This document shows positions 22,033 through 31,375 of a stretch of 64,000 nucleotides of DNA, one piece after another (position 1 is the first letter of the stretch; each line of letters begins with the position of its first letter). The position numbers were made by a program, and so were the translations under genes. The stretch lies in assembly GCA_023374025.1 (NCBI GenBank), contig SIJG01000004.1, positions 3,956,173 through 4,020,172 of the forward strand, given 5' to 3'. Origin of the DNA: Heterodera schachtii (Eukaryota > Nematoda > Chromadorea > Rhabditida > Heteroderidae). A model generated the notes under the pieces. It saw only the letters and a program-made list of their open reading frames with translations. It did not search any database and was not told the origin of the DNA.

Positions 22033-22235
22033 ATCAGTGAATGAAAATTTTGTATTTAAAAGAAATTATGGGATTACTTAAATTGAAATTGAAGGACCAA
22101 TAATTTATGAACGCTTTGCTTTTGAATCAGCATCCACAGCCTATGCCCAAAAATATCTTCTCCAAATTAACGGAAAACAAATTTTTTCACAGATCGACCT
22201 AAAGGATGCGTATCTCCGAGAAGTCCAAAACTGTG
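22033..22235 (+). pseudogene. Second copy of the family A / Gypsy chimera
   Basis: Begins at the same base of family A exon 2 (ATCAGTGAATGAAAATTTTG) and crosses into reverse transcriptase at the same join as 18638-18866. It keeps a 14-base stretch (AAATTTTTTCACAG) missing from the first copy and lacks the QVEMD codons. Confidence 0.7.
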
Positions 22236-22481
22236 CACAATCGCCACGCACAGAGAAATTTTCAGTCTCAGGACCTGTTCACTTCCTTGGATCCCGGGTC
22301 GTGGCACCAAAAAGTGTTGTGTCTGACCAACACTTTTACCGAAACTAGAGCAATTGGGATGGGTTTTTTGGGAAAGGTTTATTTCGACAAAAATAAGCTA
22401 AATTGGTTAAATGATCGTTTCAGTCAAATGTGGTATGACAAAATGTGAATGTAATTCGAGAAGAGAAGAAGTCCAAATGGT

Positions 22482-22590
22482 GTCAAATGAGTTGCTTATA
22501 TACGGGTCGGGAGCAGAACGAGAAAAGGGTTTTTTTGTCCAATGAGTTGCTTATATACGGGTCGGGAGCAGATCAAGAAAAGCGTTTTTA
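22482..22590. repeat. 55-bp direct repeat, two copies
   Basis: CAATGAGTTGCTTATATACG followed by GGTCGGGAGCAGA occurs twice, 55 bases apart. No gene from 22240 to 22780. Confidence 0.85.
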
Positions 22591-22784
22591 GTAGACAAAC
22601 ACAAGAGACAAAAGGATTAAGAGATATAATAGTCGGCACATCAGAAAAAACAAAGAGAATGTTTTTGCGAAATGGCAAAGGGAATGGACGAAGGGATTAG
22701 TTTGGAATAACAAATTCAGCATCAAAGGGAAGAGAGAGCAGCCATTGTAAAGGGAATAAAATAAATACAATGTTTAACTTAATT

Positions 22785-23010
22785 TAAATATCAACAAAAC
22801 GGTGTCCCGGGTCCGAGTGATTCAGGACTTTGTTCAAGTAGCCAAACTGATTTAACCGAGCATAGGCACACCCAACAGTCGGTGTGAATTTTGGTCCCAA
22901 CAGCGATATGCCATTGTATTATTGGAATTAAAACATCCGCACTTCGAATGTTTTCAGGGCAAACCACAAGGCGAAAATCCTCTGGCCCGTCTTCGATCAT
23001 TCCTTAACAT
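22785..23010 (-). pseudogene. Merlin / ISXO2-like transposase fragment
   Basis: Minus-strand reading EDGPEDFRLVVCPENIRSAD, then IPIIQWHIAVGTKIHTDCW matches the DDE core region of ISXO2-like (Merlin superfamily) transposases as I know them. A one-base shift after the TDCW motif moves the continuation AYARLNQFGYLNKVLNHSDP into another frame, so it is broken. No terminal repeats found nearby. From 23010 to 23590 no gene is supported. Confidence 0.7.
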
Positions 23011-23589
23011 GAAAAACATTTTTTGTTTAAAATTCATGGCAGCCGCATTTAATTTCGCAAAAAGGAGCATGCGAAGACGGAGCAAGTAGTGGGGCGAGAC
23101 GGAGGGCGGATGACGCGCGGGCTTCTTCCGGAGTCTCGCCCCACCTACTGGCCACCATAGTCGAATGTGCGCTGGCTTTTAGCGCAATTTATTAAACTTA
23201 AATTACCTATCACCCAATGTCCTTCAAAGGAACGGCCTCGATTATACTTGCGCTTCCCGAATTTGCTCTCGTCCAACTACAATTTTATTTACGCCGCCGA
23301 TTTGTCCATTCCAATTTTATAAAAATTAGTTCAAAGAAAAATAACCATGCTGCAATAGTATCCGATCCTAAGAAGGTGCCCTTGTCATTTTCTACTGCTT
23401 CTCTCGTGCATTTTATATTTTTTGTAACCAATGAAAAGTTAAAATAAATTGAATATTATGTTTGATTTTTTCAATTTAAATCAAAGAAAAAATTCATCTG
23501 AAAATTATGTGAATCGCCGGCGCTCCTAAAATCCCCAATTTTTCCTAAAATTAGCTCAAAATACAAAATTGGGTAGTTTTTTGGTGAAA

Positions 23590-23655
23590 AGTCTAAATGC
23601 CCGGGGTCCAAATGCCCGGGGTGCAAATGCCCGAGGTGCAAATGTCCGGGCAAGA
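23590..23655. repeat. 15-bp tandem repeat
   Basis: Four copies of an AAATGCCCGGGGTGC-like unit, the last two with single changes. Confidence 0.9.
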
Positions 23656-23758
23656 GGTTGATAGGTCACAAAAACCGATAAACCGATCGCGCTAAATTCA
23701 GATTCTTTTACACTCAAACAAAGAAAAATAAGGAATTTTGATAAAATCGCGTCTAAAG

Positions 23759-24723
23759 TAGGGTTACACGGGTCCGGGTACCCGACCGGGTCCTAGACCC
23801 GGATACCCGGTTTTTTCACTACCCGGACCCGGACCCGGACTCGGTTTTTTGAAAATCCAATACCCGGTACCCGACCCGGTAGGTCCGGGTCCAACCGGGT
23901 CCAAAAGTACACTGGTAAGAATGGGGGTCTGGATCAAATTGTTGACCAAAGTTGGAGGAAAGGAAAATTTTTTTTAATTAAATTAAGATTTACTTTTAAA
24001 AATGAGTAATTTATTGCTCCTGTGGCTTAGTGGTTAATCTTTTGGATTCTGTTTCCTGTTTCTCAGGTTCACTTCTTTCTCATAGCGATCTCTTTTAAAT
24101 ATTTTTTAAAGATTTTGCATTTCATAAATCAAAATTTTAAATAAAATTACTTTCTGCTTTAATAAATAAATATTTAAAAAATGTTGATATAATTTTTATA
24201 AAATATCAAAATAATAAATTTTGAAGGAAAAATAGCATTTTTGCATAAATTTTCGATTTTCCTTGTTGGTGCCCCTCCAAAACGTACAAATTTCGCTAAA
24301 TTTTTCCGAAAGTCCACAAAACTACTAATTTTTTGCTGAAAATCTGCTAAGAATATGGCCAAAATTCCCAATTTTTTCCCGGCGGCGCCTGTCGGCACCG
24401 CCGGACTAGAAATTCTTTTTTTCTTAAAAAAATTGGCTCAAAATTTAATTATTTTTTTGGACAAAATCTGTTACAAATCGCATTAAGAATTACAAAAAAA
24501 AATTCATGGTCGCCCCTAAATATAAGCTTTTATTTTTAAGAAAAAATTACCTAATTTGAAAAAAAATAAATATTTTTTTGATTTTTTTCAGGACCCGGTT
24601 GGACCCGATACCCGGACCCGGACCCGGTTTAAAATCTTGGACCCGGACCCGGACCCGGCTTTTCAGGACCCGGCAATACCCGGACCCGATTTTTGCCCAA
24701 ATACCCGGACCCGTGTAACCCTA
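23759..24723. mobile_element. hAT-type element, TAGGGTTACACGGG ends, copy 1
   Basis: Left end TAGGGTTACACGGGTCCGGG and its complement at the right. The 8-bp duplication GTCTAAAG lies at 23751-23758 and 24724-24731. Subterminal arrays of CCCGGACCCGG-type repeats at both ends. Inside is a tRNA-like stretch (24014-24092: TGGCTTAGTGGTTA, then CAGGTTCACTTC) and a 26-bp GC hairpin at 24379-24404. No transposase. Confidence 0.9.
24379..24404. repeat. GC-rich hairpin module (reverse orientation)
   Basis: CCGGCGGCGCC, TGTC, then GGCACCGCCGG, inside the hAT element, followed by the usual tail (GGACAAAATCTGTTACAAAT within 80 bases). Confidence 0.85.
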
Positions 24724-24773
24724 GTCTAAAGCCGTTTCAATGACCAATGAATCGAATTTTATTCAATATTTAT

Positions 24774-25570
24774 TAGGGTTACACGGGTCCGAGTACTCGA
24801 CCGAGTATAGACTCGGATACCCGTTTTCAATACCCGGACTCGGAACCGGACTCGGTTTTTTGAAAACCCAATACCCGGTACCCGACTCGGTAGGTCCGGG
24901 TCTAACCGAGTCCGAAAATACACTGATAAGAATGGGGGTCAGGGCCAAAATGTTGACCAAAATTGGAGGAAAATTTTTTAATTAATTAATATTTTCTTTA
25001 GGAAAATAATAATTTGTTGCTCATGTGGCTTACTGGTTATTCTCTTGGATTCTGTGCAATCTTTCTCAGGTTCAATCCTTCCTCATTGCGAACTCGTTTA
25101 AACGTTTTTTAAAGATTTTATTAAAAACTGTTATTTTAATTACTTAAATTAAGCTCCAAAATTTTTAAATAAAAATAACTATTCTTATTTTAATAAATTT
25201 TTACAAAAAAAATTTTTAATTTTTTATAATTTCACCATAAGAAATTTAGAAGAATTTAACCATACTTATATTAGCTAAAATCACAAAATAAATGTGTGTT
25301 TAAATAACAATAAAAAAATTGGGCAAATAACAAAGCGTTTATTTGTAAAATATTATATTTTTCATGCTTTTTTAAGTTATAAGCTTTATTTTCATGAAAA
25401 AAAAATTTGAAAAATGGATTTTTTTAGGTGTTTTCAGGACCCCGTTTGGACTCGGTACCCAAACTCGGACTCGGTTTAAAAACTAATACCCGGACCCGGA
25501 CTCGGCTTTTCTGGGCTCGGTAATGCCCGGACCCGGTTTTTGGCCAAATACTCGGACTCATGTAACCCTA
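24774..25570. mobile_element. hAT-type element, same family, copy 2
   Basis: Left end TAGGGTTACACGGGTCCGAG, right end ATGTAACCCTA. The 8-bp duplication ATATTTAT is at 24766-24773 and 25571-25578. Only 50 bases separate it from copy 1, yet the two have different target duplications, so they are independent insertions. It has the same tRNA-like stretch (25022-25085), here with a good B-box-like GGTTCAATCC, but no GC hairpin. Confidence 0.9.
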
Positions 25571-25735
25571 ATATTTATCCAGAATATAATTAAATATGTT
25601 TATAAAGAAAATGTAAAAGAAACAACCAAAAAGATGCAATTATAAATGAATCAGGAAATAAGAAATTATAAGAAGAGGGAATGAATTAGTTTGAAAAAAG
25701 AATTTTGCTGCGATGCTTGGAACCAAGTAATCCTC

Positions 25736-27301
25736 TCAAGACTCCTCTTGACATTGTTTTTTATTGTCATATTCTTTTGCAGATTCTTTTGCAAGCTCAT
25801 TCATTTTTTGGTCAAATTCAATCCGAATTTTCTTAATTTGTTTTAATCCTTTAATTTTTTTCATTGCTTTTTGTATTATTTTACTTGTCCAATTTTGATT
25901 TTCATCTTTTATTTCATGATTCAATTCCTCCTCATTTACCAAATACATATGAAAGCATTTACACCATTCACTTTCATTTTTATTCCAAAAACATTTCCAT
26001 TTTGCAATTAATATTCTGATAACTTCATCTAAACGAATATGATATCTTCTATAACCATCGATAAATATTGGCTTCACTGCTGGCAATTCATTGGCCAAAT
26101 CAGCGTCTTTAGCTTAAATATTTTATTTATAAATTAAAAATAAAAAATTTTTGTCAGACCTTCCAGATAAAGTCGGAATAAATATTCATATAAAAGGTGC
26201 AAATATTTGCGATATTTTTGGCATTTTTTTTTAAGTTCTTTTTTAATATTGGCACATTGCCAATTCTTTCTCATAAAATACGCAATGCTAATAATGTCTT
26301 CATATTCGTTCAAATGATATTCTTTTACCAGCTTACGTAATTCTATAATGTTTGTTACATTTCCTTTCACCAATTTCGTGACGAAAGCGTCGTATAACTA
26401 AAAATTTTAAAGCAACATAAATTTAATTCAAGTAATTCAAATTAAATTTATTTTAATTGATGACCAACCAACCCATGTATCTGAATCATCGAATATTGAA
26501 TCCACAATTAATTTATGTTTGTCATCATTTATTTCACCTGCATTCTCTGGCTCGTCCTCTTTTGCATTTTTTAACGTTTTTTTAAACATTTCCTCCAAAT
26601 TTTTCTCAAAATTTTGTCGGATAATTCGTTCGGCACTTTCATTTGTTTGCCAATCATTCGACGTGTCAATTGCAAAATCCAAAATTGTTTCATTAATTGT
26701 TAATTTTGGTTCATTTTCCAATTTCATTAAATGATTCAATCTCTTCTCATTCATTAATTTTGGTTGAAAATTTTCAAGTTCATTGAACAATCTTTTTATT
26801 TCATATCCATAATTAAATCTTTTTTCTGAATTAAAATAAAATTGCGAAATTTTGCTCAAACATTTCACTGCATAAATTATTGGTCCTTCAATATTAATTT
26901 CATTTCCTTTAAATTCGAATTTTGGCTTCACTGATGGATTTCCGGCGTATTCTCTGAACAAGTATTCGCAGAAAATGTCCAAATATTTGCGATATTTTTG
27001 GCATTCTGTCCGTTCATATTCTTCAAACTTTTCATGAATTTTGTCACATTGCCAATTTTTTCTCATAAAATACACAATGCCAAGGTATGTCTCGTATTTT
27101 CGCTTAGAATATTGGCCAATTTTAATTTGTTGTTGGCCTTTCACAAACGCAATTAGCATTTTATCGTCAAACTAATTAAAATGGATTAGCTATTAATTTC
27201 TCTAATCATATTTTACTCACCGATGGACTTGCATTTGAAATTGGAATTATTAAATGAGGAGCAATAATTATAAAGGAAATTAAAGAGTAAGAATAAAACA
27301 T
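25736..27301 (-). CDS. Family A secreted two-domain protein, copy A4 (complete, 464 aa)
   Basis: Exons 27301-27221, 27171-26473, 26397-26160 and 26112-25736 give 465 codons with stop. Signal peptide: MFYSYSLISFIIIAPHLIIP, then ISNA. Exon 2 starts FDDKMLIAFVKGQQQ and carries YLGIVYFMRKNWQCDKIHEK, CQKYRKYLDIFCEYLFREYA and VKPKFEF. Exon 3 starts LYDAFVTKLVKGN and repeats IAYFMRKNWQCANIKKEL, then CQKYRKYLHLLYEYLFRLYL. Exon 4 has LPAVKPIFIDGY and LVNEEELNHEIKDENQNW. The near-identical starts of exons 2 and 3 (x-D-x-x-x-x-x-F/L-V-K-G) show that the duplicated unit included the intron border. The C-terminus (KQCQEES) differs from A3 and A5, which end SSPFS, and is nearer in style to A7. Secreted; function unknown. 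The mid-exon 2 CEYLF cysteine is extra. Confidence 0.83.
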
Positions 27302-27309
27302 CGGTTATA

Positions 27310-27760
27310 TTGTTTTTATTTAACAAAATGAAAGAAATTTCTTATTCACCTCGCCTTAAAAATGGGCCAATTTTGGCGGATGTCCGTTTTTTGATTAATT
27401 TTAAATAATTAAGAAATTATTTAGAATGTTGGTTTGCCTTTTCAGTAGGCACTATGAGTAGAAATAAATTGAAATGCATAATTTCTTCATAATGGATTGT
27501 TTTTTCTAAAATTTTTATAATAAAATGTTTAATTAATTTTCTATTTTTTTCTAAGTAATATAAATATTATATTTTGTTAAATTTGCAATTAATTAAATGA
27601 AAAAAAAAATCTAAAAATGCATAATATATAATACTATATAATTTATAATAAAACTAGACTAAGAAGGCAGAATTCTAACGCGAAATTATTGAAAATTTAC
27701 GAAAATTTTGACTAAAATCTGATAAATAATATATAATAAAAGTGTAACGGAACTTTAGAT
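27310..27760. other. AT-rich stretch without recognised gene
   Basis: Upstream of A4. Only low-complexity AT-rich sequence; a CCTTTTCAGTAGGCACTATG piece recurs near 42110. Confidence 0.4.
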
Positions 27761-28093
27761 TTCAATCTTTTGAGAAATTTGATAAGTTTCTTATCGTTTA
27801 AAATATGACAAGGGTTCTACCTAAAAATGCAGCTTAATAGGGATGAAATGAATCCGAGAAAATTTATTTTTTTAAATGGTATTCTCAAGGATAAAAATTC
27901 CGATTCGCAAGGACATTATCGAATGTTTTCAAGGACAAATAATTCGATTCTTGGACCCATATTTCAGCAAAATCTAGGTATGAAATGCGGTTGTTGACGA
28001 GCTCCAGGCGGATTTCGTTGGCGAAATGCCTTTGCCAACAATGCTACGCCACCGCCCAGCGCAGCCCTCAAAAAAGTGCCGCGGCGACGGCGT
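27760..28093 (-). pseudogene. Family C copy C3, exon 2 and 3' flank only
   Basis: Minus-strand exon 28093-27964 after an ACAG acceptor reads RRRRGTFLRAALGGGVALLA, then KAFRQRNPPGARQQPHF and a stop. Compared with C2 (48015-48159) it lacks six residues of the glycine-rich core. The following 200 bases match 48160-48350 downstream of C2 (TCCTTGAAAACAT motif, then the AAAATGCAGCTTAATAG region). No signal-peptide exon is present up to 28440, so this is a 5'-truncated duplicate. Confidence 0.65.
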
Positions 28094-28439
28094 CTGTATG
28101 AATTAATCAAAAGAGTTTTTTGGAATTTTTTTCAATTGTCAATATATTTGTGTGAAATAAGTTAATTAAATTAAAAATAAGTTGTTTTTTTGCTTGAATC
28201 CATTTTTGCATTTTTAGTGCATATAATTTATTATCCTACTCATGGCAAAAGTAAAAATTTCATTCTTTTTTTCGAATTTTTTTTTAATTTTTGATTTTTA
28301 GTGTTTATCTTTTTTGAATAATTTTTTTTTTTTTTGCGTTTTACCAAAAAGTATAAAAAAGATTGAAATATGCATTAAAAATTACTGAAATATTCAAATA
28401 AAATAAGTAAATTTATTATGTCCAAAATTCACAGTAAAC

Positions 28440-29245
28440 GCTCATCCTAACAGTTCGGCTCGTTCTCGCTCACCATTATGTTGTATGCCATTTCCAGTGT
28501 GATCTTTTGCGTGTAGTCGAACGCGTCGCGAATGGCAATTGCTTCGGGAGAGTCGCTGGGTGGGGCCGGGCACGCCATGGCCAACATGTGTAGGTGTTTT
28601 TTCTATTGGTTTCCATTGGCTTCGGTGCCATTGCTGACACCAACCGTCCCGTCGGCCGACGACGTCCCAGCGGCAGCGAATGGCATTTACTGAAAGGGGC
28701 CGGAAAAAATATTTTTGTCGTAATTTTAAAAAAAGCAATTTATCAAAACCGTTTTTATGTAATTTTTAATGGTTCTTATTTTTGGGCCCAAAAACCCTAT
28801 TTGTTGACCCAAAAAACCCATAAAGAATGTATTTTTGATATAATGGAACCCAATAGCTTTTAAAAACCATGAATTTCTTTAAAAAATTCAAAAAATTTTG
28901 AAAGGTTTTTTGTGAAATTTTTGTTTTTTTTATAAACCGTACTTTGACAATTTTGGAAACCCATAAAGAATTTATGGGATGGACTTTTCTGGACCATAAG
29001 AACCATGCGAAAACAAACAAACAAACTTCATATGTTCAGCGGGGTCTATCAGACGATGTTGTTGGTGGTGGTGGTGCCGCTGCGATGGCACCCGCACAAA
29101 AACACTTGTGGCATCCGAGTCATCCGCCACCAGCGCCGCCGGCTCAGCCGAGACGCTATGGACAGCCCAACGGCATCACTTTGCTCCTGCTGTTGGGTGT
29201 GAACGTCCTGCGAAACAGAGGGCTCTGTTGCTGTTGCCAACTGCA
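28440..29245 (-). pseudogene. Pieces of a conserved gene, GC-rich, separated by AT-rich DNA
   Basis: Minus-strand coding-like blocks. 28613-28691 reads MPFAAAGTSSADGTVG and VSNGTEANGNQ. 28444-28587 reads MACPAPPSDSPEAIAIRDAF and DYTQKITLEMAYNIMVSENE, with stop at 28445-28447. 29240-29055 reads QLQLATATEPSVSQ, then HTQQQEQSDAVGLSIASRLS. GC content and peptide quality differ strongly from the flanks. Blocks are in one order and may be exons of one gene (last exon clear), but joins are not clean and I cannot name the protein. A live gene with unusual introns is possible. Confidence 0.35.
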
Positions 29246-29387
29246 GCTGGGGCGGGGGGAAATGAGAGGCATTTTGAAAAAAATTTTCAGAAATGCCGGG
29301 AAATTTAGGGGTAAAAACGAATAAAAAGTGAGGGTTTTTGCCACTGTTTTTGCTGATGTTGGCATTGGAATTGGCACTGTTCGATTC

Positions 29388-29740
29388 TGATGAAAAGAGG
29401 AACAGAAAGTGGAACCGAAAGAGGAAGAGAAAGGAAAGAAAAGAGGAAGAGGAACAGGAACATAAAGAGGAACAGAAAGTGGAAGAGAAAGTGGGATAGA
29501 AAGAGGAACAGAAAGAGGAAGAGAAGGAGGAGGGAAAGAGGAACAGAAAGTGTAACAGAAAAAGAACAGAAAGTGGAAGAGAAAGTGGGAGAGAAAGAGG
29601 AACAGAAAGAGGAAGAGAAGGAGGAAGGGAAAGAGGAAGAGGAACAGAAAGTGGAACAGAAAGAGGAAGAGAAGAGGAAAGAAAAGAGGAACAGAAACAG
29701 GAACATAAAGAGGAACAGAAAGTGGAAGAGAAAGTATGAC
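29388..29740. repeat. GA-rich minisatellite
   Basis: Units of AGGAACAGAAAGTGGA and AGGAAGAGAAGGAGG type. Both strands are open in places, purely from composition; not treated as a gene. Confidence 0.9.
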
Positions 29741-30170
29741 CTAAATAGGTTTAGAATCACATTAACATTTTAAAAATTAATTTTTGATATTTTTAGGAAT
29801 ATATTTTCAAAAAAAAAAGTTTGTTTATTTTTTCACAAGAAATTTCTATAAATTTCAAAAATTCTAAGAACAAATATGTAAAAAAATGAAAAATTTGCTG
29901 AAATTTTGGATTTTTTTTTGAGGATTTCCAAAAATTTCCGTAAAAAATCCTCAAAATATGTAAAAAAAATGAAAATATGTAGGAAAAAATCCAAAATATG
30001 TACCAAATATGTATAAAATCACGAAAACCACGAAATATGTAAAAATATGTAAATAAAAGTCCCAACTTTTGTTCGCAAACACAAAAAGGAAACTGTTTTT
30101 CCTACTATTTCGAGCATGGAGAAGCCAGGAAAAAAATATGTATTTACATAAATTGGCAGCCCTAGCTATA
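29740..30170. mobile_element. Truncated TIR element
   Basis: Begins with ATGACCTAAATAGG and ends AATTGGCAGCCCTAG-like, with repeated AAATATGT blocks. Similar sequence at 61865-62165 (ATGACCTAAATAGGCTTAGA). Ends do not pair well, so the boundaries are approximate. Confidence 0.4.
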
Positions 30171-30429
30171 ACGTTGTTTATTTTATTTTGATTGTTGGCA
30201 TTTTGCATCCGTTAAGGGGCGCATTGAATTACTTCGGGTAAATTATCCGAAATTCAGGGAAAATACGCCGCAAAATTATGGTCTCAAGATAGCAGAAGTA
30301 GAATTTACTCATTAGAACACATTAAAAGAATCACTCAAGAGGCCAATACTTCGCCCAGGCTCGCATCAATTCTTTAAAAATATCTCCGTCACATTTCTTA
30401 AACATTTGAGCGATAAATTTTGTCAAAAA

Positions 30430-30660
30430 ATTAATTTTCGACTTTTGATGAAATCGGGTTCGGGGTTCGGAATTGGGCCAAACAGATGTCAGAATCGGTT
30501 TTCCCGATCCTGAATCCCCTAAAACAAGTTTATCTCAAAAAAGTGATTTTGTTGAAAAATGGATTCTTACTTTTTGTTCGAGTCCGGGTTCATGGTTCGA
30601 ATTGAGCCAAAATGGATGCCCGAATCGGGCTTCCGGACCCTGAAAACCCTAAAAAAAGTT
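30430..30660. repeat. Direct pair of the GTTCGAGTCCGGG module
   Basis: A segment of about 150 bases occurs twice, each with GGGTTCGGGGTTCGGAATTG or a similar string, GGCCAAA, then ATGTCAGAATCGG-like. Further copies are listed under findings. No gene from 30170 to 31090. Confidence 0.6.
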
Positions 30661-31094
30661 TATTAAAATTTTTTTTTTTAATCTGGACACATAACCGTCA
30701 AGTACCAAAAATTCTTAGATTAATTTATTTATCTTATGAAACATTGTGATTAAATGAAGAAAGTTTTGATGCTTTCTCTAGAAATGATGAAATTAATCCA
30801 AGTTGTAATGTTTTATCTAGAAATAGATGAAATTAATCCAAGAGAAAAGTTCGAAGAGTCCTAAAAATAATGCCAAAATATTTAATATTTTACGGGCTTT
30901 GGCAATTTTTCAAAATTCAACTAACACGTTTCCGAGAGCCCATGTCTCCGTGCTTTGTCCAAATGGTGCATTGACTCTAATTATCTTGCAATATTTCATT
31001 TTGCTAAATTTTTTATTCAAGAATTATCATCACGGGAAAAAAAATTTGAAAATTAAATTATTATTTTCTTTAGAAATAATGTATTAAAAGGAAG

Positions 31095-31375
31095 GAATTT
31101 TTGAGAAAATGGCGATTAAATGAAAGTGCCAAATGGGAAAAGAAGACCGAATAATTCATATAACTGAAAAAAGAAAAAAAATATAAACCAGAAGAATCAA
31201 CATTATGAGTAAAAAAGGAATTTTTATATAAATGGCGACGAAATGAAAGTGCCAAATGGGAAAAGAAGACCGAATAATTCTCAATGCAAAATGAATTGGA
31301 AAAAGTGCCCGGATTTTGTGGACAATCAAAAAATTATGAAAATGGCGACGAAATGAAAGTGCCAAATTTATAATC
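31095..31375 (-). repeat. Repeated 3' ends of family A (A5)
   Basis: Three partial copies, about 117 bases apart, of the A5 tail: the stop-containing sequence TTTCATTTCGTCGCCATTTT plus about 70 bases of downstream sequence (ATTATTCGGTCTTCTTTTCC). Only the highest-coordinate copy belongs to the A5 ORF. Confidence 0.85.

Noticed and set aside
24014..24092. Possible functional tRNA
   Set aside because: Only box-like motifs inside a transposon; no acceptor stem or consistent cloverleaf.
29305..29773. Glu/Lys-rich and Phe/Leu/Ser-rich ORFs (127 and 151 codons)
   Set aside because: Purine-rich tandem repeat read in two directions; no start context, exon borders or complexity.
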